Shown: positions 1-6,545, numbered from the stretch's first letter. The stretch is 9,685 nt of DNA from Actinomycetota bacterium (GCA_027728145.1 JAQBZV010000022.1:1-9685); one strand, 5' to 3'. The notes: generated by a model from the sequence alone, not told the origin. Numbers and translations: made by a program.

Positions 1-427
1 TGCTGAGAGGAATTGTTCCGGCCAGAAGGATCCAGGGTGAGCCATGCGAGCGAGCAAGAGACACTGTTGCGTCAACGATGTCTGACCATTGGGCGGGAGT
101 GAGCGGTTGTGCTTGTTGGTTGATCTTGGTTGTCTGCCCAGCTTTATCCAGGATGGTGATGTTGACCCGAAGGGCACCCGACACCTCATGGGCATGGATG
201 GCCTCCTCGGAAAACTGCTCGGCATCTTCCCTCGAGAGAGGGACCACGGCGAGCGAAGAAGTGCCTCCCACTATCAAGCTCTTGGTGACGTTGACTCCCT
301 TGCCGGCAAGCTCTGAGGGAACCTCCTGAGCCCGGTGTACTTCGCCGGGGTGGAGAGAATCGAGCAGATATGTCCGGTCAATTGCGGGTGCTGGAGTCAG
401 GGTGATGACGCGGACTGGACTGTTCAC
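1..427 (-). CDS. PfkB-family sugar kinase, 1-phosphofructokinase-like (3' part outside the window)
   Basis: Translating the minus strand from GTG at 427 gives 142 residues open to the window edge. The N-terminus (VITLTPAPAIDRTY, residues 7-20) matches the first strand of the FruK/LacC branch of PfkB kinases, which usually reads TLNPALDRT; here the family Asn is Thr. AGKGVNV (41-47) is the conserved sugar-binding GKG(I/V)NVA segment, RVNITILD (87-94) followed by TTKIN (99-103) is the lid region, and ILLAGTIP (133-140) corresponds to the LSGSLP strand. The family phosphorylates sugar phosphates such as fructose 1-phosphate with ATP in the cytoplasm. A TGA lies directly upstream of the GTG in frame, so this is the first usable start, and GAGG (435-438) is 7 bases before it. 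The catalytic GAGD motif lies beyond the window, so substrate and integrity cannot be judged. It is transcribed away from pstS. Family is secure; exact substrate is not. Confidence 0.85.
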   Translation of the reverse strand, partial: MNSPVRVITLTPAPAIDRTYLLDSLHPGEVHRAQEVPSELAGKGVNVTKSLIVGGTSSLAVVPLSREDAEQFSEEAIHAHEVSGALRVNITILDKAGQTTKINQQAQPLTPAQWSDIVDATVSLARSHGSPWILLAGTIPLS

Positions 428-442
428 TCAAGGACCTCACTG

Positions 443-471
443 TTGTCGCGGTAATGAGCACAAAGTATAGG
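443..471 (+). promoter_or_regulatory. Candidate distal promoter of pstS
   Basis: TTGTCG (443-448), a 17-base spacer and TATAGG (466-471) each match 4 of 6 consensus positions with ideal spacing. Transcription would begin near 478 and leave a leader of about 125 bases before pstS. A second, weaker candidate is TTAACC (505-510) with TATAGA (527-532) and a 16-base spacer. The sequence alone does not decide between them. Confidence 0.3.
464..469 (-). promoter_or_regulatory. Candidate -10 box for the PfkB-family kinase
   Basis: TATACT on the minus strand matches 5 of 6 positions of TATAAT and lies 36 bases before the GTG at 427, giving a leader of about 30 bases that contains the GAGG ribosome site. 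No good -35 hexamer is seen at 15-18 bases. It shares its TATA bases with a plus-strand -10 candidate, so transcription in the two directions may compete. Confidence 0.4.
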
Positions 472-555
472 CAGAGCGGTCAGCTTGGAATTGTTTGCCT
501 TGCGTTAACCATCCCCACACCCACCGTATAGACAGCGAAACAACTGTTGAGACAG

Positions 556-575
556 GTGACAGTGATCTCTGTCAC
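556..575. promoter_or_regulatory. 20-bp palindrome with a CRP/GlxR-type core upstream of pstS
   Basis: The bases GTGACAG-TGATCT-CTGTCAC form an inverted repeat in which 9 of 10 base pairs match. Within it, 562-575 reads GTGA-TCTCTG-TCAC, an exact GTGA-N6-TCAC core as bound by cAMP receptor protein and the actinobacterial GlxR. It ends 28 bases before the pstS start codon. GlxR is reported to regulate pstSCAB in Corynebacterium glutamicum, which gives a precedent. If transcription starts upstream of 556, the same bases could form a 7-bp RNA hairpin in the leader. Binding here is inferred, not shown. Confidence 0.5.
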
Positions 576-589
576 GACAAAAGCCCAAG

Positions 590-594
590 AGGAG
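590..594 (+). promoter_or_regulatory. Ribosome binding site that fixes the pstS start
   Basis: AGGAG, 9 bases before GTG 604. It decides for this start against an upstream in-frame TTG at 547, which lacks such a site and would bury the lipoprotein signal behind 19 extra residues. Confidence 0.8.
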
Positions 595-603
595 AAATAC
601 ACA

Positions 604-1593
604 GTGAAGAAAAACATCATTGCTCCGGTCGCTCTCGCAGCTGCCGGACTTTTGCTGTTGTCTGCATGTGCAACAGAAGCGGAAGAAGCCGCTCCTGCCC
701 CTGCACCTGCCGCAACCGAGACCGAAGAGGCCGCCCCTGAGTTGTCGGGTGCGATCACCTTGGACGGTTCCAGCACCGTTGGTCCTTTCGCTGAAGCAGC
801 TGCAGAGCTCTTCATGGACGCCAACCCCGGTGTGACCGTGACCGTTGGTATCTCCGGTACCGGTGGTGGCTTCGAGAAGTTCTGTAACGGTGAGACCGAT
901 GGCTCCAACGCGTCGCGTGGCATCAAGGACGAAGAAGCAGCACTCTGCGCCGAGAACGGAATTGAGTTCGGAACCATTTCGGTTGCCAACGACGCTCTCT
1001 CCGTAATCGTCAACCAGGACAACCCCCTCGACTGCATCTCAACCGATGCGCTCAAGGCTCTCTGGGAGCTTGACTCCTCCGTCATGACTTGGGGCGAAAT
1101 CCCCGGCGTCGACGCTGGTGACCTGGCTTCTGAAGAGGTTGTTCTCTACGGTCCTGGAACTGACTCCGGAACCTTCGACTTCTTCACCGACGAAATCAAC
1201 GGTGACAGCGGAAACATCCGCACCGACTACAACAACATCGGTGAAGATGACAACCAGGCTGTTCAGGGTGTCTCCGGTGGACTGGGTGCCATGGCATTCA
1301 TTCCTTACTCCTTCTACCAGGAGTACTCCGACTCTGTGAAGGGTCTTGCCATTGACAGTGGCGCAGGCTGCATCGACCCCACCATCGATAACCTTCTCGC
1401 TGGTGACTACACGCCGCTTGGCCGTCAGCTGTTCATGTTCCCCGCCTCGCCCACAATTGAGCGTGCAGAGGGACTGGCGTTCTACCAGTTCGTGATCAAC
1501 GAGAATGAGGCCATTGCTGCGGCATCCGGTCTGATCGCGTTGACTGCGGACCAGAAGGCCGAGCAGCTCGCTGTTGTTGCAGGTCTCGGCTAA
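604..1593 (+). CDS. pstS: Phosphate ABC transporter substrate-binding lipoprotein PstS
   Basis: This 329-residue protein is the extracytoplasmic phosphate receptor of the Pst importer. A short positively charged start (VKKN), a hydrophobic stretch and the lipobox LSAC (residues 19-22) mark a lipoprotein signal, with Cys22 as the lipid-anchored first mature residue. Residues 23-48 are an Ala/Pro/Glu-rich acidic linker, typical of surface tethers in Gram-positive lipoproteins. The phosphate-binding fold follows: DGSSTVGPF (54-62), the glycine-rich GTGGGFEKF loop, SNASRGI, and GPGTDSGTFDFF, all characteristic of PstS/PhoX binding proteins. GTG is chosen as start because AGGAG sits 9 bases upstream and the signal peptide begins there. 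It is first in pstSCAB; a 59-base gap containing a possible hairpin separates it from pstC, in keeping with the usual excess of binding protein over permease. Phosphate-starvation control is expected for the family, but no clear Pho box was recognised. Confidence 0.96.
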   Translation: MKKNIIAPVALAAAGLLLLSACATEAEEAAPAPAPAATETEEAAPELSGAITLDGSSTVGPFAEAAAELFMDANPGVTVTVGISGTGGGFEKFCNGETDGSNASRGIKDEEAALCAENGIEFGTISVANDALSVIVNQDNPLDCISTDALKALWELDSSVMTWGEIPGVDAGDLASEEVVLYGPGTDSGTFDFFTDEINGDSGNIRTDYNNIGEDDNQAVQGVSGGLGAMAFIPYSFYQEYSDSVKGLAIDSGAGCIDPTIDNLLAGDYTPLGRQLFMFPASPTIERAEGLAFYQFVINENEAIAAASGLIALTADQKAEQLAVVAGLG

Positions 1594-1594
1594 A

Positions 1595-1623
1595 CCCGAG
1601 GTTCAACCCAACATATAACCGGG
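1595..1623 (+). other. Possible weak hairpin between pstS and pstC
   Basis: CCC (1595-1597) plus GGTT (1600-1603) can pair with AACC (1617-1620) plus GGG (1621-1623), leaving a 2-base bulge and a 13-base loop. It starts one base after the pstS stop codon. No U-run follows, so it is not a classical terminator; it might protect the pstS 3' end. Confidence 0.3.
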
Positions 1624-1652
1624 ACGATGGAGAAATTAGGAGTTATTGACTA

Positions 1653-2600
1653 GTGTCTTCATCTGTGACGTCGGCGCGGAGTGGTCCAGCACGGACTCTC
1701 CGCGCCGACAACCCCCGGTACGGGGAGAAGGCCATCTTCGGATTCCTTTTCTTCACCGCCGCGGTATCGGTTCTCGTCACCACCTCGATTGTTTTCGCTC
1801 TCTTTTATCCACTTCCTCGTCTGTTCAGCGAGATTTCCATTGTTGAGTTCTTCACCGCGACCGAATGGTCACCTGGGTTTCTGAAGCCCCAATACGGTGT
1901 ATGGCCGATCGTCGTCGGAACGGTCATCGTCGTAATCACCGCGCTCATAGTTGCAATACCCATCGGGCTCCTGTCAGCGATTTACTTGTCTGAATTTGCT
2001 GCTGAGCCGGTTCGCAAGACCATCAAGCCGGTTCTCGAGATTCTTGAGGGAATCCCCACCGTGGCGACGGGTTTGTTTGCCTTCTTCTGGTTGCGACCAT
2101 TCCTGGAATACATGACACCCTGGTTACCGTGGGGTGGATTGTTTTCCACCGGTGTTGCGGGGGTTGCGGTTGGTCTCATTATCATCCCGCTCATCGCTTC
2201 CGTTGCCGATGATGCGATGCGTTCCGTTCCCCGCTCCCTCCGCGAAGGTGCTTACGCGCTGGGAGCCTCCAAGTTGCGCGTCTCGCTGAAGGTTGTCGTT
2301 CCTGCAGCGATTTCAGGAATTATCGCTGCCTTTGTTTTGGGAGGCTCTCGTGCCGTGGGAGAGACGATGATCGTGTTGCTCGTTGCCGGAGCCGGTTCGC
2401 CCGGATTAAATTTCAACCCCTTCGAAGGAATCCAGACGATGACCGCGTACATCGCCTCACGGGCGACCGGAGAGATTGCTGTGGGGTCCGTTGTCTACGA
2501 CACCATCTTTGCGGTGGGCTCGCTCTTGTTCCTTATTACTCTCGCCATGAACATGATTGCCATCCGCTTCGTCGCTCGCTTCCGGGAGGTGTACGAATAA
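1653..2600 (+). CDS. pstC: Phosphate ABC transporter permease PstC
   Basis: This 315-residue integral membrane subunit forms the phosphate channel together with PstA. About six hydrophobic segments are visible (roughly 27-51, 84-111, 132-150, 166-186, 216-245 and 281-305). The cytoplasmic EAA loop that docks on the ATPase reads EGAYALGAS (198-206), followed by VVPAAISGI. The N-terminal part up to FSEISIVEFFTATEWSP and the order of segments match PstC rather than PstA. The start is GTG 1653, with AGGAG (1638-1642) 10 bases upstream; a TGA lies in frame just before it, and the only other nearby in-frame candidate is GTG 1665. The stop codon shares one base with the pstA start (TAATG), implying coupled translation. 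Codons 6-19 contain a perfect 12-bp inverted repeat that should fold strongly in the mRNA. Confidence 0.95.
   Translation: MSSSVTSARSGPARTLRADNPRYGEKAIFGFLFFTAAVSVLVTTSIVFALFYPLPRLFSEISIVEFFTATEWSPGFLKPQYGVWPIVVGTVIVVITALIVAIPIGLLSAIYLSEFAAEPVRKTIKPVLEILEGIPTVATGLFAFFWLRPFLEYMTPWLPWGGLFSTGVAGVAVGLIIIPLIASVADDAMRSVPRSLREGAYALGASKLRVSLKVVVPAAISGIIAAFVLGGSRAVGETMIVLLVAGAGSPGLNFNPFEGIQTMTAYIASRATGEIAVGSVVYDTIFAVGSLLFLITLAMNMIAIRFVARFREVYE
1670..1709 (+). repeat. 12-bp perfect inverted repeat (mRNA hairpin) at the start of pstC
   Basis: GTCGGCGCGGAG (1670-1681) is the exact reverse complement of CTCCGCGCCGAC (1698-1709). The 16-base loop extends the stem further: after a one-base bulge at 1682, a G-U pair (1683/1697) and GTCC (1684-1687) with GGAC (1693-1696) close a 5-base AGCAC loop. 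The structure begins 17 bases after the pstC GTG, inside coding sequence, between the pstS gene and the bulk of the permease genes. Confidence 0.8.
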
Positions 2601-3541
2601 TGTCGGATTCGTTCTCTCAACTTCCTGGCAGGGCCAAGTTTGCTGCGGCGGGAGCTGGGCTGGCTGTCCAAAACCAGTTCAAGTCTCAAGGCTCGCGAGG
2701 CAATGGCCCGAGCATCGTATTTTCCGCTCTCATGCTCCTTGCCCTCACCATTGCTATCACGGCGATTATTGCGATTCTTGCGTGGGCGTTTTTTGAGGGG
2801 CGCACCAGACTTGACATGGATTTGATTTTCAACGGGCCCTCCACCGTGAACAAAGCCACCGCCGGTTACAGTGTGGCCATCTTGGGAACACTCCAAATCG
2901 TGGGAGGCGTGATCGCTCTCATCGTTCCGTTGGGGGCTGGAGCCGCCCTCTATCTCGAGCAGTTTGCTGATAAGTCCCGATGGTGGAATCGCCTCATCGA
3001 GCTCAACATTCAGAACCTGGCCGGTGTTCCCTCGATCGTCTTCGGAATCCTGGGCCTCGCATTCTTTGTTCGCGCGCCCTTCAACCTGGGGTTGGTAGCG
3101 GCAGCCGGATCGGCCACTATCGCCCTCCTCGTTCTTCCCACCGTGATCTTGGCTTCGAGAGAAGCCATCAAGGCCGTTCCTCCCTCAATTCTGGAGGGCT
3201 CGTTGGCTCTGGGAGCAACCCGCTGGCAAGCCGTGTGGCGGCAGGTGCTTCCTGCTGCTGCTCCCGGGATGCTCACGGGCGTGATTCTGGCGGTGTCCCG
3301 GGCGATTGGTGAGGCAGCGCCGCTGCTTCTCGTCGGCGCACTGACCTTTGTGACCTTTGCCCCCAACTTCTTTGAGGGTGGTTATTCCGCGCTTCCCGTC
3401 TTGATCTATAACTACGCGGGTCGTCCTCAGGAGGAGTTCCAAATCCTGGCAGCAGCGGGAGTGCTTCTCATGCTTGCGGTCCTTATTGTCATCAACTCGT
3501 TCGCCATTTGGCTCCGTGCTCGATACGAAAGAAGCTGGTAG
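2600..3541 (+). CDS. pstA: Phosphate ABC transporter permease PstA
   Basis: This 313-residue membrane protein is the second channel subunit. A cytoplasmic N-terminal extension of about 38 residues precedes the first membrane segment (about 39-65). Further hydrophobic segments lie near 90-117, 141-157, 163-184, 222-252 and 281-304. The EAA loop reads EGSLALGAT (199-207) followed by QVLPAAAPGM, and SRAIGEAAPLLLVG (233-246) is characteristic of PstA. The ATG overlaps the pstC stop by one base, so its translation probably depends on ribosomes finishing pstC. Twelve bases separate its stop codon from pstB, and the pstB ribosome site overlaps that stop (TAGGAG). Confidence 0.95.
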   Translation: MSDSFSQLPGRAKFAAAGAGLAVQNQFKSQGSRGNGPSIVFSALMLLALTIAITAIIAILAWAFFEGRTRLDMDLIFNGPSTVNKATAGYSVAILGTLQIVGGVIALIVPLGAGAALYLEQFADKSRWWNRLIELNIQNLAGVPSIVFGILGLAFFVRAPFNLGLVAAAGSATIALLVLPTVILASREAIKAVPPSILEGSLALGATRWQAVWRQVLPAAAPGMLTGVILAVSRAIGEAAPLLLVGALTFVTFAPNFFEGGYSALPVLIYNYAGRPQEEFQILAAAGVLLMLAVLIVINSFAIWLRARYERSW

Positions 3542-3553
3542 GAGAAGAAACCC

Positions 3554-4363
3554 ATGAACGTCCCGATTGGAGAAGAGACCGTGCCCAACGAGGTATTCAC
3601 TCTGAAAGACGTGTCGGTCTACTACGGCAAGAACCTTGCCGTAGAGAAGGTCAACCTGCCGGTATACGAGAACCAGATCACCGCGCTGATTGGTCCCTCG
3701 GGATGTGGAAAATCCACCATCCTACGAAGCCTCAACCGCATGAACGACCTCATCCCCGGGGCCAAAGTGACTGGTGAAGTGCTGTATCACGGCCAGGACG
3801 TGTATGGCGCAGATGTTGATCCGGTCCAGGTCCGCAAGGTTATTGGCATGGTCTTCCAAAAGCCGAACCCTTTCCCCAAGTCGATCTACGACAACATTGC
3901 CTTTGGTCCCCAGACTTTGGGGATGAAGGGCAACATGGACGACATCGTCGAGCAAGCACTTGTCGGAGCCGCGCTCTGGGATGAGGTCAAAGACCGACTC
4001 AAGGACAACGCCTTTGGAATGTCCGGTGGTCAGCAGCAGCGTCTTTGTATCGCGCGTGCGATTGCCGTTCAGCCCGATGTGATTCTGATGGACGAGCCGT
4101 GTTCCGCTTTGGACCCCGTATCAACCTTCAAGATTGAAGACTTGATGAACGAGCTCAAGAAGGACTACACCATCGTCATCGTGACCCACAACATGCAGCA
4201 GGCTGCCCGCGTGGCAGACCGCACCGCCTTCTTCACTGTGGTGTCGGATGACGAGGCGGGAAGTCGGGTCGGAACTCTTGTTGAGCACGACAACACCGAC
4301 AAGATCTTCTCTAGCCCCGCCAACGAGAAGACCTTGGATTACGTCACCGGCCGCTTCGGATAA
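3554..4363 (+). CDS. pstB: Phosphate ABC transporter ATP-binding protein PstB
   Basis: This 269-residue ATPase energises phosphate import on the inner face of the membrane. Walker A is GPSGCGKST (47-55), the Q-loop Gln is 102 in VFQKPNPFP, the signature is [16 protein letters not shown] (156-171), Walker B is VILMDEP (176-182) with catalytic Glu181, followed by the D-loop SALDP (184-188) and switch His212 in [22 protein letters not shown] and the [10 protein letters not shown] signature are diagnostic of PstB. The first signature residue is Met instead of the usual Leu, a mild change. GGAG (3541-3544) lies 9 bases before the ATG. It is the last pst gene; no phoU follows, and kynU begins 32 bases downstream. 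A 10-bp perfect hairpin lies at codons 23-31. Confidence 0.97.
   Translation: MNVPIGEETVPNEVFTLKDVSVYYGKNLAVEKVNLPVYENQITALIGPSGCGKSTILRSLNRMNDLIPGAKVTGEVLYHGQDVYGADVDPVQVRKVIGMVFQKPNPFPKSIYDNIAFGPQTLGMKGNMDDIVEQALVGAALWDEVKDRLKDNAFGMSGGQQQRLCIARAIAVQPDVILMDEPCSALDPVSTFKIEDLMNELKKDYTIVIVTHNMQQAARVADRTAFFTVVSDDEAGSRVGTLVEHDNTDKIFSSPANEKTLDYVTGRFG
3622..3644 (+). repeat. 10-bp perfect inverted repeat with a 3-base loop in pstB
   Basis: CTACGGCAAG (3622-3631), loop AAC, then CTTGCCGTAG (3635-3644). The arms are exact reverse complements. It lies about 70 bases into pstB, at codons for YYGKNLAVE. It may be an mRNA structure or a by-product of coding. Confidence 0.7.
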
Positions 4364-4367
4364 TCCT

Positions 4368-4391
4368 CCGGCTTGCTCATCCCTAAGCTGG
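4368..4391 (+). other. Hairpin between pstB and kynU
   Basis: CCGGCTT (4368-4374) pairs with AAGCTGG (4385-4391) in a 7-bp stem with one G-U pair and a 10-base loop. It begins 5 bases after the pstB stop. No U-run follows, so intrinsic termination would be weak at best. It overlaps the kynU -10 candidate. The whole pstB-kynU gap (4364-4395) is only 32 bases. Confidence 0.35.
4384..4389 (+). promoter_or_regulatory. Candidate -10 of a leaderless kynU transcript
   Basis: TAAGCT fits the actinobacterial TANNNT pattern and is exactly 6 bases before ATG 4396, so transcription could begin at the start codon. The only purine-rich stretch (GGGGG, 4390-4394) is one base from the ATG, too close for a ribosome site, which favours a leaderless reading. 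No clear -35 is seen. Confidence 0.4.
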
Positions 4392-4395
4392 GGGT

Positions 4396-5709
4396 ATGAC
4401 GGAAGAACTACCGGGAGTGGCAACTAAGCGCTCCACCGCTGAGTTGCTGGATAGCCGGGATCCACTCGCGTCCTTTCGTTCCGAGTTTTTCCACGCGGAT
4501 CCGGACCAGTGTTACCTGGATGGCAATTCACTGGGCAAGTTGCCGCTGGCCACCAGAGACTCAGTCGCCTCGTTTGTCACCAATGAGTGGGGGACTGAGC
4601 TCGTCGAAGGGTGGGGCCATTGGATCGATGAAGCCCAGGTCGCCGGTGACCTCCTGGGTTCTGCGACCTTAGGGGTGGGGCCCGGGCAAACGTTGGTCTG
4701 TGACACCACGTCGATGAACTTCTACCAACTCGCCATCGCTGCTATTCGCTCAAGGCCTGGGCGGAAGACCGTCATCATCGACTCGGCAAACTTTCCCACC
4801 GACCGTTACATCCTTGAGGGAATTGCCGAGGATCTCGGGTTGACCCTCATCACGCTGGATACGGATGGTCAGGGTGGACCGGGGGCTGTGACGGTGTCGG
4901 CAGAGCACGAGCGGGTGACGGCCGAAGCACTCGCCCCCCACCTGAGCAAGGACGTCGCACTGGTGACCTTGCAGGCCATCAACTATCGCTCCGGAGCACG
5001 CTCTGAACTCGCCGAGATTCAAGCCGCGGTCACCGCGGTCGGTGCTCACATGCTCTGGGACTGCTCCCACGCCGGAGGGGCTATCGACCTCGATTTTGAG
5101 GGCAACAAGATTAAGTTGGCCGTGGGCTGTACATACAAGTATGGAAACTCAGGGCCTGGCTCTCCGGCGTGGTTGTTTGTCCGTTCTGAGCTGCAGCAGG
5201 AACTCCAGGTGCCGATCAAAGGCTGGTTTGCTCAAGAAGACCAGTTTGTGATGGGTCCCTGGTTTGAGAAAGCCCGGGGAATCCGAGGATTTCAAGTGGC
5301 GAGTCCCTCGATTGTCGGAATCCGAGGTGTTCAAGCCAGTTACGAGATGATTCAGCGGGCGGGAATTGCCGAGATCGAGAAGAAGGCGCGACTTGGCACC
5401 GAACTGATGATCCAGCTCGTGGACGCCTGGCTGGTGCCCCACGGGTTCACCCTGGGAACGCCCCGCGAGGCCGCCCATCGGGGCGGGCACATCATCATTA
5501 ACCATCCGGAGGCTCCCACCATTGCCCGGGCGCTTCGCCAACTGGCCAATGTGGTGCCGGATTATCGCCAGCCCGATTCGATTCGGCTGGCGATATCGCC
5601 ACTGCCCACCTCCTATGTTGAGGTGTGGGATGGTTTCGACCGACTGCGAGGCCTCATGGAATCTGGTGCATATCGGGAGGTGGCTCCGCAGGAGACTAGG
5701 GTTACCTAA
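4396..5709 (+). CDS. kynU: Kynureninase
   Basis: This 437-residue, PLP-dependent cytoplasmic enzyme hydrolyses kynurenine to anthranilate and alanine. Family marks are YLDGNSLG (40-47), WGTELVEGWGHWID (65-78), the phosphate-site segment CDTTSMNFYQ (102-111), FPTDRY (133-138), the PLP-binding WDCSHAGG (221-228), and TYKYGNSGPGSPAW (246-259), in which Lys248 is the expected Schiff-base lysine. Length is normal for bacterial KynU. The protein shows a short internal echo, GIRGFQVA and GIRGVQA 13 residues apart, backed by a 17/19-base direct repeat. The ATG lacks a well-placed ribosome site and may be leaderless; GTG at codon 8 is a weaker alternative. The stop overlaps the kynA ATG (TAATG). It follows pstB by 32 bases, so some read-through from pst is possible. 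The product could serve tryptophan catabolism or supply anthranilate. Confidence 0.93.
   Translation: MTEELPGVATKRSTAELLDSRDPLASFRSEFFHADPDQCYLDGNSLGKLPLATRDSVASFVTNEWGTELVEGWGHWIDEAQVAGDLLGSATLGVGPGQTLVCDTTSMNFYQLAIAAIRSRPGRKTVIIDSANFPTDRYILEGIAEDLGLTLITLDTDGQGGPGAVTVSAEHERVTAEALAPHLSKDVALVTLQAINYRSGARSELAEIQAAVTAVGAHMLWDCSHAGGAIDLDFEGNKIKLAVGCTYKYGNSGPGSPAWLFVRSELQQELQVPIKGWFAQEDQFVMGPWFEKARGIRGFQVASPSIVGIRGVQASYEMIQRAGIAEIEKKARLGTELMIQLVDAWLVPHGFTLGTPREAAHRGGHIIINHPEAPTIARALRQLANVVPDYRQPDSIRLAISPLPTSYVEVWDGFDRLRGLMESGAYREVAPQETRVT
5563..5600 (+). repeat. 11-bp perfect inverted repeat plus adjoining 12-bp palindrome near the 3' end of kynU
   Basis: TATCGCCAGCC (5563-5573) is the exact reverse complement of GGCTGGCGATA (5585-5595), with an 11-base loop made of a CGATT tandem. 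The right arm overlaps a second perfect palindrome, GGCGATATCGCC (5589-5600). The ATCGCC unit therefore occurs three times in alternating orientation and allows alternative pairings. It lies about 110 bases before the kynA start. Confidence 0.65.
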
Positions 5710-6545
5710 TGCCTCCTGCAGAACACCAGAAAGCCGTCACCTACACGACCTATCTCAAGGTCGAGGAACTTCTGTCGCTTCAGGAGCCGCTTTCGGATGG
5801 TCCCGAGCACGATGAGTTGCTCTTCATCACCATCCACCAGGTTTATGAGCTCTGGTTCCAACAAATTCTTCACGAGCTTTCGGCGCTGCAGCCAGCGCTC
5901 GAGAAGGGTGACACCCACCGGTCTCTGGCGCTCCTCGGTCGAGTTCGCTCCATCCTGAAGACCTGTGTTCAGCAGATTGATGTGTTGGAAACGATGACGC
6001 CGTTGCAGTTTCAGTCGTTTCGTTCCCGTTTGTCCTCGGCCAGTGGGTTCCAGTCAGCCCAGTTTCGCGAAGTGGAGGCGGTTCTTGGCCGCAGAGACCA
6101 CGCGGGAGAGGACGCGAAAGAGGGAACCGGCATGAAAATGGCGGAGCACTTAGTGCCCGGGTCGCTAGCCAGAAACCGAGTGGAGGCCGCGATGGCCAGA
6201 CCGAGTGTTTGGGACTCTGCTCTCCGGTATTGCCACTCTCGAGGACATGAGATGCCACCCGAGGTTCTCGAGCGCGATGTGAGTACACCGTGGGAGGCGA
6301 GGGGCGATGTGCAAGCGGTCTTGGTGTCCCTTCACCACACCGATCCCGAGTCGGCGATGGTCTGCGAAGCTCTCGTGGACCTCGACGAGGGTCTTGGGGA
6401 GTGGCGCTATCGCCACGTGAAAATGGTGGAGCGCACCATTGGGCGCAAGCCCGGCACCGGAGGATCTTCCGGCGTGGGCTATTTGGCCTCGACTCTGTTT
6501 AACCCGGTGTTCCCTGACTTGTGGGCTATTCGAAGCCAGCTCTAA
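5709..6545 (+). CDS. kynA: Tryptophan 2,3-dioxygenase
   Basis: This 278-residue haem enzyme catalyses the first step of the kynurenine pathway, oxidising L-tryptophan to N-formylkynurenine in the cytoplasm. Family marks are TTYLKVEELLSLQ (13-25), HDELLFITIHQVYELWF (34-50) with distal His43, FQSFRSRLSSASGFQS (101-116) with Arg105 placed to hold the substrate carboxylate, EWRYRHVKMVER (231-242) with His236 as the expected haem ligand, and GTGGSSGVGYL (249-259). Length fits bacterial TDO. The ATG shares one base with the kynU stop, and AGGAG (5690-5694) is 14 bases upstream, so translational coupling is likely. Both kyn genes form one unit. The formamidase linking their reactions is not in the window and must lie elsewhere or be replaced. 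The 3' end overlaps the convergent DUF4395 gene by 4 bases. Confidence 0.95.
   Translation: MPPAEHQKAVTYTTYLKVEELLSLQEPLSDGPEHDELLFITIHQVYELWFQQILHELSALQPALEKGDTHRSLALLGRVRSILKTCVQQIDVLETMTPLQFQSFRSRLSSASGFQSAQFREVEAVLGRRDHAGEDAKEGTGMKMAEHLVPGSLARNRVEAAMARPSVWDSALRYCHSRGHEMPPEVLERDVSTPWEARGDVQAVLVSLHHTDPESAMVCEALVDLDEGLGEWRYRHVKMVERTIGRKPGTGGSSGVGYLASTLFNPVFPDLWAIRSQL

Noticed and set aside
78..329. Open frames on the plus strand near the left edge
   Set aside because: They lie opposite the PfkB-family kinase, whose conserved motifs are clear on the minus strand.
422..443. GTTCACTCAAG resembling a Streptomyces PHO-box unit
   Set aside because: Only one unit fits well; the next 11 bases do not match the direct repeat, and it overlaps the kinase start codon.
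547..603. In-frame TTG at 547 as pstS start
   Set aside because: It would add 19 residues before the lipoprotein signal; GTG 604 has AGGAG at 9 bases and a proper signal peptide.
480..1085. 201-codon open frame on the minus strand
   Set aside because: Antisense to pstS; its low-complexity Ser/Ala composition mirrors the pstS linker and no family is recognised.
4364..4395. A phoU gene expected after pstB
   Set aside because: No frame here; kynU follows at once. In many Actinobacteria phoU is unlinked, so absence is not strong evidence.
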